Shown here one piece after another: positions 24,901-32,800 of a stretch of 35,016 nt of DNA. The stretch is taken from positions 1 to 35,016 of the forward strand of contig NZ_JAMQKC010000028.1 of assembly GCF_028416595.1 (NCBI RefSeq), written 5' to 3'. The notes under the pieces were generated by a model that worked only from the letters and a program-made list of their open reading frames with translations, was not told the DNA's origin and did not search any database. The first letter of the stretch is position 1, and every line of letters starts with the position of its first letter. Position numbers and translations under genes: made by a program. Origin of the DNA: Aquibacillus salsiterrae (GTDB taxonomy: Bacteria; Bacillota; Bacilli; Bacillales; Amphibacillaceae).

Positions 24901-26100
24901 CATATCCAATATCATATCGTCGATCGCATGCCTTCTGTCAGTAACTGAGCCTTCAAGTAAGTTTTTTTGATCAAGCAATTGTCGTTCTTTTTGTTGTCGT
25001 TGTCCTAATTGCTCATTTTTTCGCGACAAGTCACGTGATACTTGCTCAAACTTCTCCTGCTCTTGGCTTCTTTCTTTTTCCAAATTCCACACCTTATGTG
25101 ACGATAATCGTTCCTTTTGTTTTTGGTACGTTTCCTGCTCAATCGTTAAGTCGTTAATTTGTTCCGTTAATTGGGTAATCTCGTTTTCTAAATTTTGATT
25201 TTCGTTTACTAATTGGTCATAGATTTGCTGTTCTTTTTCCACCCGTTTACTTGCACTCAAAAATTCTCTTGCCTGATCGGCTAAGACACGCTGATTATAC
25301 GTCGAATATACGTGATTTAGGCTTCTGATCGCGGTAACTTCCCGCTCTAACTGCTCAATTTGTTGTTTGGTTTGGTCCATTTGTTCGATCGTGTCTGACA
25401 AATGACGAAGGTCCTCATCGGATAACGGTGGAAGTGCAGCTTCTAATATTTCATAGATAACTGTCGGCCGGAAATCTTTCGATAGCTTCGGACTTCTGAG
25501 TTGGATCAATAGCTTAATCAAATCCTCATAAGCTTCCATTGTTTCAAACCCGAACACATACTTATTTACTAGCTTCATATATTCGTTTTGCGTTTGAACA
25601 ACCTGTCCACCATCACCAATCACATTTTCCAGTTCAATCCGCGAACGTGGAATCTTTTGTTTTTCCCCAGCATTATTTTCATACTTATATAAGTCAAAAT
25701 CATAGCCAATCCGCCGATTATCTGTAACAACAAAGCCCCAGAATTTCATCGGCTTGTTCCGCTTTGCCTGAAGGCCAATACCAATCGTCATATACTGCTC
25801 ATTGTCAGCCTTTTTAAATTCTAAAAACAAATAACCAGTCCGCTCATCCCGATCAACAACTTCTTTCTCACCTAATAAATAATCTTCCATTTTCCGCGCC
25901 TTCGAACCAAAAGGATCTAAGCGATCAGGCGATTTTTTCCCATCTAACAAAACTGGTAAAAAGCTCTGCATCGTTACCGACTTTCCTGAACCATTACTTC
26001 CTCGCAACAATAATTTACCATCAGCAAATTCAAAAACCTCTTCATCGTAATACCAAAAATTTAGTAAACCCGCTCGGTTCATTTGCCATTTATTGTCCAT
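21970..26100 (-). CDS. jetC: Wadjet SMC-like ATPase JetC (TIGR02680)
   Basis: A 1376-residue SMC-type ATPase, the motor of the Wadjet complex that scans DNA and senses small closed circles. Walker A is GSNGSGKS at 34-41 in the N-terminal head half. Two long coiled-coil arms (roughly residues 230-560 and 730-1010, rich in Glu, Gln, Leu and Lys) flank a hinge-like middle. The C-terminal head half holds the signature KFSGGEKAMAMY near 1258-1269 and Walker B IISLDEAFAGVD with Asp1294-Glu1295. Both ATPase halves are intact. It overlaps jetB by 11 bp and has GGAGGTGA six bases before the ATG. SbcC or MukB could look similar, but the four-gene context and head wording point to TIGR02680. Confidence 0.93.
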   Translation of the reverse strand: MDNKWQMNRAGLLNFWYYDEEVFEFADGKLLLRGSNGSGKSVTMQSFLPVLLDGKKSPDRLDPFGSKARKMEDYLLGEKEVVDRDERTGYLFLEFKKADNEQYMTIGIGLQAKRNKPMKFWGFVVTDNRRIGYDFDLYKYENNAGEKQKIPRSRIELENVIGDGGQVVQTQNEYMKLVNKYVFGFETMEAYEDLIKLLIQLRSPKLSKDFRPTVIYEILEAALPPLSDEDLRHLSDTIEQMDQTKQQIEQLEREVTAIRSLNHVYSTYNQRVLADQAREFLSASKRVEKEQQIYDQLVNENQNLENEITQLTEQINDLTIEQETYQKQKERLSSHKVWNLEKERSQEQEKFEQVSRDLSRKNEQLGQRQQKERQLLDQKNLLEGSVTDRRHAIDDMILDMENDAEEASFGQTHQLNRQDFERSAQDTFDFSVWQKETNSHLNDLEAIEVEMRQYESLKDKYQEKDKELAAETKQLDDVTYQEQEWSKLFEEDKAKKLDEIYNWLSDTPWLKVSEDAIQEASRAIGFLYEPNSFEQVKQPFRQAVFAFEQQKRQTLSQLEFDRNQVIAQIEEKQQDLQEWKMKKDPEPDIHPETKLARKQLTDNGVAYVPFYAAVEFQDHVELDVQKRIEAAVLDSGMLDALITEENVAIMHDRVFTPAPNMMAFTLADYLQPDVDDSSLISATAVDDVLRSIMIGEDEESSFSISETGNYSIGLMKGHAVPVDNVRYIGRTARKRFREEQIQLLQAEIESLQGDKKVITDEIDTVHDAITEANRRFSQFPNDTDLQESFHHIKQARFQIEQHKSRLQTLTAQLKEIHRQYSEIKASMDEKTRTFNIERKLPAYQAAIVVMKRYDKDLSDLEKQHIKYVHNITRLDDVTRQLEELMEGMDELKGEINVATDRIKAIQQNLEQIELQLEQQGVADIRKQIEEVQTKLKFLEANLTDKVTTKPRKETELSHVAEKVVAKQVEVDFWINMMDAWGQSFEKELARRFVDVEKEELTSTAQEVVKQYGDILKEKDGSKLLGQLTQEFYKQQTDLMEYRMNEFSVSVDVPDWMNNGVGEEELPHVEKWKGKATRRLIELDYQGKQVSPYTVQQQLELDQARQESLLDEQDKALYEEILFHSVGQKLRARIRRAEQWVNEMKHLMETRDTSSGLSFSIRWKPRTADTESELDTVDLVQLLRQDAKLLKEEDLEKITMHFRSKIAKAKDLIGSASETQTLLQVLKEVLDYRKWFSFVLYFRREGESRRELTNNQFYKFSGGEKAMAMYIPLFTACYSRYKEAEAHAPYIISLDEAFAGVDENNIREMFEIVEQLGFNYMMNSQVLWGDYDTISSLSICELVRPKNADFVSVIKYYWDGEKLAFETPIEQEDETLI

Positions 26101-27256
26101 TATCTGTCACCTCCACCTTAAAATCTTTCGGGTAATGACCAATCATCCGAGTAATCGCTGGTTTCAAAATGAGCATCCCCGTTTCCACCTCGACTGTAAT
26201 CATTTCCCATCCCTTATAAAAGTGTAACAATTCCTCTGCCACCGCACTGTAAGTCATGTCACGATACTTTTTGCTCCAACCACTGCTATAATCGTTTCTT
26301 ACCATTTCGATGATTTGCGAAAACTCTTGCTTTGTTAAGCGAATTTCTCCGAGTGGATTAATAGCGAACTCGTCCACATGCTCTCGTACGTAGCTTTGAA
26401 AATGCAAGGCAATGCTCATGATCGATTTTTGATCCGGAAATAATGTGTACCTTTGCTTCTTTTCAGGTAACACTAGGAAAGCTGCATTTTTGAACACTTC
26501 TAGCTGGAACGGTGTATTTTCCTCCAAATCATCGTGGAGTCTATTCCGGTAATTACGGATGTAGGCAAAATCCGGGTCATCCTCACTCTCACGGTAGACG
26601 ACAGGTGAGAACATGAGCTTACGGTACACGCGTTTCCTTCTCGTATCTGCTTGATGTCGTTGCCACTCACTATCAAGAATTGCTCTTGTCGTATCATAAC
26701 GAACCAAATCATCCGGATACGACCGCATAAAGTAACGAGCATAAACAGTAACTTCATATAATACTTCCTGCTCCTCATTTGCTGCGAATAGTTCAATATC
26801 TCCATCTACCGCTTTAATAATCCGCAAATCAACCATCTTCATAAGTGCCCGTACCAACGACTTACGATGCTGATAATTCGTCCAATCTAACGGAAAGTCA
26901 CCAGGATACATATCTTGAATATCCTCTGTTATATCTGACAACAAAAACTGCTCATCAACCGTACGCCTTTCACAAAAAGCTAACCCACAACAGAAAATCG
27001 CATAATCTTGCGAGGAGGTAAAGTCCTGTATCCCCATCCATGCCTTGGGATCAACTGGAATTTTCTCAAGCTTAATGAAATGTTGATGGACGATTAAATC
27101 AAAGCCGAATTTTTCAGATAAATAGCGTTTCAAGCTTTTCTCCCGTTCGCGAATCATTTGATAAGTTTGTGGTTCATCAGCACGCAACACCCAAAATTGT
27201 TCAAATAGAATACTTAGCGCTTCTTGTGTTTTTTCATCAAAAGCTGTTTGTTCCAT
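26090..27256 (-). CDS. jetB: Wadjet subunit JetB (TIGR02678, DUF2398)
   Basis: A 388-residue protein of the TIGR02678/DUF2398 family, the KITE/MukE-like subunit that binds the SMC motor and kleisin. No catalytic motif is expected. Conserved-looking stretches include FWVLRADEPQTYQMIR near the N-terminus, DFTSSQDYAIFCCGLAFCERR, and the C-terminal WSKKYRDMTYSAVAEELLHFYKGWEMI. The ATG at 27254-27256 shares one base with the jetA stop (TAATG) and has GGAGG seven bases upstream, so translation is coupled. The identification depends on position between a DUF2397-like and a TIGR02680-like gene as well as on sequence impression. Confidence 0.9.
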   Translation of the reverse strand: MEQTAFDEKTQEALSILFEQFWVLRADEPQTYQMIREREKSLKRYLSEKFGFDLIVHQHFIKLEKIPVDPKAWMGIQDFTSSQDYAIFCCGLAFCERRTVDEQFLLSDITEDIQDMYPGDFPLDWTNYQHRKSLVRALMKMVDLRIIKAVDGDIELFAANEEQEVLYEVTVYARYFMRSYPDDLVRYDTTRAILDSEWQRHQADTRRKRVYRKLMFSPVVYRESEDDPDFAYIRNYRNRLHDDLEENTPFQLEVFKNAAFLVLPEKKQRYTLFPDQKSIMSIALHFQSYVREHVDEFAINPLGEIRLTKQEFSQIIEMVRNDYSSGWSKKYRDMTYSAVAEELLHFYKGWEMITVEVETGMLILKPAITRMIGHYPKDFKVEVTDNGQ

Positions 27257-28737
27257 TACCCAACCTCCTCATCGATGAACTCAAAAATTGCGTTTGGCAT
27301 CTCCAACACACCATCCTCAGCATGGAGAGAAACGCGTTCATCGGAAAGAACGACATGGACTCTTTTCCCGAGTTCAGTTTTAATTGTCCGATCTTTACGT
27401 GCCATTGCTTTACCAATCCATGATAACAACATTTTCCTAACATGCGTTTCAACGACAGGTAAATCCTCGACTTTGATCTCGTTACCTTGAATGTATTGTT
27501 CGATTAACTTCTTCTCTCTCACCTTTTGTTCTAAATGAATGCGTTTCATTTCCTGCTTTTTCTCTTCATTACTTTTCACCGCACCAGCTTTTGTCTTTTC
27601 CCGATAATTCCTTACAACTGGCTTCGTTTCATGTACCATCGGCTTTTCATCCCATACATCTGCGTAAATATCCTCGGTAGGAATATCATCGATAAAAAAG
27701 TGTCTCGTATGGAATACACCAAAGACAACAGATGATAATTCATGCGCCTCGTCAATAGATTCCATTGCACCGAACCATTTGGCTAGGTGAAGGTAATCCT
27801 GCTTTCTACTGCGAAATTGTTGATGTCTTTCCCCAAGTCGTTGCACAACACGCGTAATCCTTCGAATGGACTCATTCGTGCGCTGTTGAAGCATTTCATA
27901 TTCACTTTCACCATGCTCATTACCAAGAAACCATGCCTTTAAGCTTGTCCATTTTTCCAGATATTCTTCGGCTGGGTTTGTGCTTGATTCGGTTTCCTCT
28001 TCAAAGCGAAACACCTGCTCTTGATGTTGTTTTACTTGTTGGAAAAACTTGCTTAACTCGTTGTTTGTAATCCCCGTTAAGATTGCTTGGATTTGCAACG
28101 ATGTACTTTGTAACGCAATAATAAAGTCACGCAAATAGGTCGTAAACTGGTCCTTATAGACGAGAAATGCCTCGGTTTGCATCCGTTCTTCCACTTCTTC
28201 ACTACTAATATAAGCAATGTAATCAGACGTATTTTGTGTAATTTGCCGGAAATACATCAGCACATCATCCCACACTTGGGCACATTCTTCGTTTGTTTCC
28301 GTTTGCTTCCCATGTGCGACTGCTTCTATTTTTCGGAGCGATTGATATAACCGCTCAAATTGTGTACGTTCAAGCGACCCACCGAACGAGTCTCCTAGTT
28401 GCTCCAAATTAATTAGCATTCGTTCAAAGTCAACCGTATACGGGGTACACTGATACCGAAATCGCTTCTTCTTAAATTCTTCTACCGTTCTCGATTTCCC
28501 TAACTCCTGCCTAGCAATCAAATTTCCCCATTTTACAAGGGAATCCAAATCAATATGCAACGCTTCCTCTTGATAATCTTTAAACTCATCGAATTGTTTC
28601 AGATATTGATAGATTTCTTCTGGAAAAAGAAATTCTCTCATCCGTTCATGTTGCAGATAAAAATAACGTAAAATCGTCCGGTAGCACCAAGCCTTTTCCG
28701 CAGTCAAATACGTCGCCTCTTTTACACGCTTAAACAT
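27256..28737 (-). CDS. jetA: Wadjet subunit JetA (TIGR02677, DUF2397)
   Basis: The first gene of the Wadjet operon encodes 493 residues of the TIGR02677/DUF2397 family, the kleisin-like subunit that links the JetC heads to JetB. The N-terminus (VKEATYLTAEKAWCYRTILRYFYLQHERMREFLFPEEIY) looks like the winged-helix part of the family. The middle is helical and charged, and a basic segment near residues 395-430 (REKTKAGAVKSNEEKKQEMKR in part) precedes a C-terminal winged-helix-like end. The ATG at 28735-28737 follows GGTGAGGGG closely. Together the four genes have the complete order A-B-C-D on one strand with overlaps, which indicates an intact defence system. Confidence 0.9.
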   Translation of the reverse strand: MFKRVKEATYLTAEKAWCYRTILRYFYLQHERMREFLFPEEIYQYLKQFDEFKDYQEEALHIDLDSLVKWGNLIARQELGKSRTVEEFKKKRFRYQCTPYTVDFERMLINLEQLGDSFGGSLERTQFERLYQSLRKIEAVAHGKQTETNEECAQVWDDVLMYFRQITQNTSDYIAYISSEEVEERMQTEAFLVYKDQFTTYLRDFIIALQSTSLQIQAILTGITNNELSKFFQQVKQHQEQVFRFEEETESSTNPAEEYLEKWTSLKAWFLGNEHGESEYEMLQQRTNESIRRITRVVQRLGERHQQFRSRKQDYLHLAKWFGAMESIDEAHELSSVVFGVFHTRHFFIDDIPTEDIYADVWDEKPMVHETKPVVRNYREKTKAGAVKSNEEKKQEMKRIHLEQKVREKKLIEQYIQGNEIKVEDLPVVETHVRKMLLSWIGKAMARKDRTIKTELGKRVHVVLSDERVSLHAEDGVLEMPNAIFEFIDEEVG

Positions 28738-28771
28738 TTCCCCTCACCAACTTTTATCAACTTTCCTTCAT

Positions 28772-28799
28772 TTTATATTTTACACCAAATTTAGTCTAA
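28772..28799 (-). promoter_or_regulatory. Possible promoter of the jet operon
   Basis: On the minus strand TTAGAC (28799-28794) and TATAAA (28777-28772) are separated by 16 bp, about 35 bp before the jetA start. The match to consensus is moderate. No repressor gene lies next to the operon. Confidence 0.35.
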
Positions 28800-28913
28800 C
28801 GTAATCCAGAAGTAAATTATGGAAGCACGGGGACGGTTCTTGCGCTTCGATCAATGGTCTAAATTTCAGTAGTTATTCCAACATTTGCCTGATGAAATTT
28901 AAATCTATGTGTT

Positions 28914-28941
28914 TTGATTAAATACTAGAATAAGTTATAAT
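28914..28941 (+). promoter_or_regulatory. Promoter of the heptad-repeat protein gene
   Basis: TTGATT (28914-28919) and a perfect TATAAT (28936-28941) are separated by 16 bp, 24 bp before the ATG. An AGGGAGTG site follows between promoter and start. Confidence 0.7.
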
Positions 28942-28965
28942 AGATATAAAAGGGAGTGATAAAAA

Positions 28966-29265
28966 ATGGAAAATACAGGATTAAACCAAATCCTCGAGGC
29001 ACTTAAACTTCATGGTGAACATGTCAATGCTAAATTTGATGAAATGAAAAAACAAATGGATGAGCGGTTTGAACAAGTAGATAGGAGATTCGAACAAATG
29101 GATGAACGGTTTAAGCAAATGGATAAACGATTTGACCGTATGGAAAAAAAACTTTCTGGAATAAGAGTTGATTTATCAGAAACCCAGGAAACGGTTGATT
29201 TCTTATCTAGTAAATCAGCTCAGCATGAAAAAAAGCTTCGAATCTTTCCCGAACAACATGATTAA
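28966..29265 (+). CDS. Small coiled-coil protein with heptad repeats
   Basis: A 99-residue hypothetical protein without recognised family. Residues 31-58 are four consecutive seven-residue repeats of the form MDERFEQ, VDRRFEQ, MDERFKQ, MDKRFDR, encoded by four 21-bp DNA repeats at 29056-29139. The pattern places Met/Val and Phe at the a and d positions of a coiled coil, so it probably forms a helical bundle or binds another coiled coil. There is no signal peptide or membrane segment, so it is probably cytoplasmic. A clear promoter and AGGGAGTG site support expression. It starts 229 bp from jetA and diverges from it, so it may or may not be related to the Wadjet operon. Confidence 0.75.
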   Translation: MENTGLNQILEALKLHGEHVNAKFDEMKKQMDERFEQVDRRFEQMDERFKQMDKRFDRMEKKLSGIRVDLSETQETVDFLSSKSAQHEKKLRIFPEQHD

Positions 29266-29481
29266 GCCCACTCGCTTTATGCCCCAAATTTGTTTAATTG
29301 CCTAATAACAGTGTGTCTACCATCTTGGATAATAGTGTTTCCATAGTAAAAAGTAACCGTCATCCTTGGTCGTTGGACAGTTTTATTTGTTATGAATGTA
29401 AGCAAATTAATGTCTTTCTATTAACTGTCACCTATACTGATTTGCACGTATTTTGTGGATTTCCATATCATGCCTGGATAC

Positions 29482-29661
29482 TTAATTGCAAAGATCAATG
29501 TCATATGCAATATTTATTATTTTTTTCAGCAATTCTTTATGCCTCACTTCATTAACATCACGATCACGTTTAGCCTCCCCAGTTAGCACTTTAATCATCT
29601 TGCTATTTTCTTGTACCAACTCATGGTTTTCTTGTACTATTTTGTTGCTTTGTGCGACCAT
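29482..29661 (-). CDS. Possible small helical protein or remnant
   Basis: A 59-residue frame from ATG (29659-29661) to TAA (29482-29484). The peptide is charged and helical, beginning MVAQSNKIVQENHELVQE, with a repeated VQEN pattern typical of a short coiled coil. Only a weak GGTAG site precedes the ATG. It could be the tail of a decayed plasmid- or phage-type coiled-coil protein or a real small protein. No function can be assigned. Confidence 0.3.
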   Translation of the reverse strand: MVAQSNKIVQENHELVQENSKMIKVLTGEAKRDRDVNEVRHKELLKKIINIAYDIDLCN

Positions 29662-29732
29662 CTACCTATTAATCCCCGGGTAGGCGCCCTGCACTAGGTA
29701 ATTTTTAGTTTTTTTCTATCTTTTCTTGTAGC

Positions 29733-29775
29733 AAAAACTGTGGATAACTCGAGTTTCACCCCTGTTATCCACAGT
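29733..29775 (-). terminator. Amylase terminator built from two inverted DnaA boxes
   Basis: ACTGTGGATAAC (29737-29748) and GTTATCCACAGT (29764-29775) form a perfect 12-bp stem with a 15-nt loop, and on the minus strand TTTTT follows. It starts 33 bp after the amylase stop. Each arm contains a perfect DnaA box (TGTGGATAA at 29739-29747, TTATCCACA at 29765-29773), as in the hairpin at 415-444. Confidence 0.85.
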
Positions 29776-29807
29776 TCTATCAATTATTATGCACATTAAC
29801 CTTGCAA

Positions 29808-32800
29808 CTACTTTTTGCGGATGTTTCCTTTCACGTTCACTGTTACGTTTTCTCGTGTTAGTGTTAAGTTACTTTTATCTTTCCGGCTTCCTAATTCAAA
29901 TTCGTTGACAGCAAAGTCTACATAACCGTCTGCAGCCCGAACTCGAAGCACGGTATCTTTGTTCGCTTTTTTAAGGAGATCAAGAATTTGCTGATGAATA
30001 TTTAGTTCAACTGCATCATCTTTACTTGCACCCTTAACAGGTATGACCAAGCCTCCTAAAGATTTAGCTTGCCCAATCGTTTCCTTCACGGTTTCGTTAT
30101 CTAAATTAACCGCCACTTTTTTCTGCTTTGGTTTCGACTTCGCGCTTGGGACAATTGGCTTTTCACTTATGCTCATGGCGTTATCCTTTAGTGTCGTAAA
30201 CGTTGAGTATAGCGTGACTGTTATGTCTTTTGTATTTTTTGCTATAGCTGTTTCACTATTTTGATAAATTGTTTCTATCACTTCTTCTGAAGGCTCAACT
30301 CGAACATTGATTTGATTTTCACCATTAGTTAAGTCCACCTCTTGGGCAAAGGTCATATCGTCATTTAGGGTGACTCGCTCCCCATTAATCGTGACAATAC
30401 TATCCTTAATCGCATTCCCTTTCAGTGTGACTACGTCGGATGCAATGGTCGAATTGTTGCTTGGTTCAGTTATGACGAGTGGCTCATCTAACCACCGTAT
30501 AATCTCATCGTCAATTACCATTTGGTTATTTCCTTCGTTGGTTACGGTTACCTGCATTTCAGTACCTATCGCCCCATATCCGTAAAAACTGACATCATCA
30601 TCCGACTTATCGTTTGGCGTATGGTCAGCTAATCCTTCCTCATCCCAGGAACCGTTTTTCACATACTTGTATGTGAGTTGCGTTCCTTCTTGGAATTCCT
30701 TTGTAAATTGCCAATCCGTTGTGACAGCTCCATTACGCGACATCTCCCAAGCGCCTGTGCTCCAACCATTTTCACTTCCTGGAATCGTTATCGCTGTATC
30801 AAGTGATGTTGTTTCCGGTGCATGTACTTTAAATGTTACTTCGACCATGACAATATCTGGCTTAATCTCAATCGAGTTCGATGCTACGACATTGCCTGCT
30901 TGGTCAAAAGCCTTCACTTGATATTGATAAGTGGTTCCATTTTGTACAGCTGTATCTTTAAAACTAGTGACCTCGGCATCCTTGATTTGTTGAATAATTT
31001 CACCATCACGCTCAATAACCGTTAAATAAGCATCGCCAGCTACCGGTTCTACTAAATTCCAAGACAAGTTAACTTGACCTGACTCTACGATTGGCTGTTC
31101 AAGGGCTATGCTTTTAGCTGGAGCTTCTGTATCTTCCTCGTTTTGAGTAAAAGTGACTTGTTTCTCATTGGTGTATTTCCAAGTCAGACCCCGATTGGTC
31201 GTAAAAGCAAACCGATACGTGTATCTTCCTAGTTCAAGCGGTTGGAAGCTACTCTCAAACACATTGTTCGTACCGTATTCTCCACCTTGATTCGTATAGG
31301 AAGCATCATAGGAAGTCCATCCAAGATCATAATCCTTTTTCACTTGAAGTTGACCTGTTAGCCCTGTTGCTAAGCCAGAATCCGTTGCCCCATCTATCCA
31401 TACTTGCGCAATAATCGGATAAGAATTAGCTAGATTTAAGGTGTCATTATCTAGAGTGGTGAGACTACCGAGCCAATAGCTATTTTCCATCCAACTGTAG
31501 TGGGGCACAGCTGCCTCTACAGTTTGGGCTTGCTCGGATTGGTTGCCATTCGCATCAACAGCAACGACTGCAAAATAGTATGCTTCCCCATTTATAAGTC
31601 CTTCAACAGTAAAGCTTTTCTCAGTCGTAGTTCCTATTTCTTCATATAAGGCACCTTGAAGTGAAGATTGGTAAACCTTATATTCACTACTATTGTCATT
31701 ACCTGACCACGCAAGCCTTACCTCTTCTTGTGCTGATTCCACTTGTAAGTCTGTTACTTTCTCTGGAAAACGTAGATCCTGATCCCGATCGCTTACTAAC
31801 ATGCGACCAGACATGGCTGGGATTGTAAGGGTCGTCTTTCCGTCCAAGGTCTCGATCTGATAGCTTTTATCAAGCTGATCGGTGAGTGTAATTCCATTTT
31901 TCACTAGATTACGAACGTCAAGTTCAACTGTAACATCCTCATTTCCCCGATTAATCGCAACAAGTCCTGCTTGATTCTCAGTTGTACGAGCAAACGCGTA
32001 AACATCCTCGTTGGCATAAACCGTGTTCAAGTCACCATAAGCAAACAAATCAGCATTGTCCTGACGTATTTGACCGATTGTTTGATAGTGATTAACAAGG
32101 TCTTGATCCTCCTGTCCCCACGGATAGGTGCGGCGATTATCTGGATCACTGGAACCGATTACACCTGCCTCATCGCCATAATAAATAGTCGGCGCACCTG
32201 GATATCCCATCTGAATGATTGAAGCCAGTTTCAGCCTTTGAACTCCAAGCTGATAATTATAAGTCGAATCTAGCTCAGCTCGTTCCTTAGCATCATTTCC
32301 CCCACCAAGAATGTAAACAGCCCGTGCTGTATCATGTGAACCCATTAAATTCATTAATGAATAAAAGGCTTCCTGTGGGTAATCTTCTTGCACCGCTAGT
32401 AGTTGTTGGTCAACATTTACGGCATTTCCATTTTTCAAAAAGTCAAGCACAGCTCCGCGGAAACGATAGTTCATGACTGAATCATACTGGTCACCTAAAA
32501 AGTACTTTGAGGCATCGTCCCAAATTTCTCCGAGAATAAGTGGCTTCTCACCTTCTTGCAAGGTTGCTCCTGTACCAGCAAAGCTATCATTCTTTAGTTC
32601 GCTGCGGAATTCACGCCAAAATTCAGAATCGACTTCATTAGCCACGTCTAAACGCCAGCCTGATCCCCCATCTTCTAGCCATGATTTCGCAACAGAATCG
32701 TCATCGTACATAATATAATCGGCAAATTGTTCATTGTTCAGTTCACTATCATAGTCTACCGCAGAACCAGGGACACTTTTAATTTCTGGTAGTGAGTCAT

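Larger units (their letters stand above)
29266..29807. other. Intergenic stretch with short coding remnants
   Basis: No full gene was found. Two minus-strand fragments look like eroded coding sequence. One is an open stretch ending at 29277-29279, with peptide text TVTFYYGNTIIQDGR and HTVIRQLNKFGA. The other is the 59-residue frame at 29482-29661 listed separately. Neither belongs to a family I recognise. The amylase terminator occupies the right end. Confidence 0.45.

Noticed and set aside
21970-26100. SbcC, MukB or RecN DNA-repair ATPase
   Set aside because: The four-gene operon with JetA-, JetB- and JetD-type proteins and the Toprim partner fit Wadjet better.
28822-28850. Terminator or repeat containing GCACGGGGACGGTTCTTG
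   Set aside because: It resembles half of a repeat common in bacilli, but no matching arm was found nearby, so no structure can be supported.
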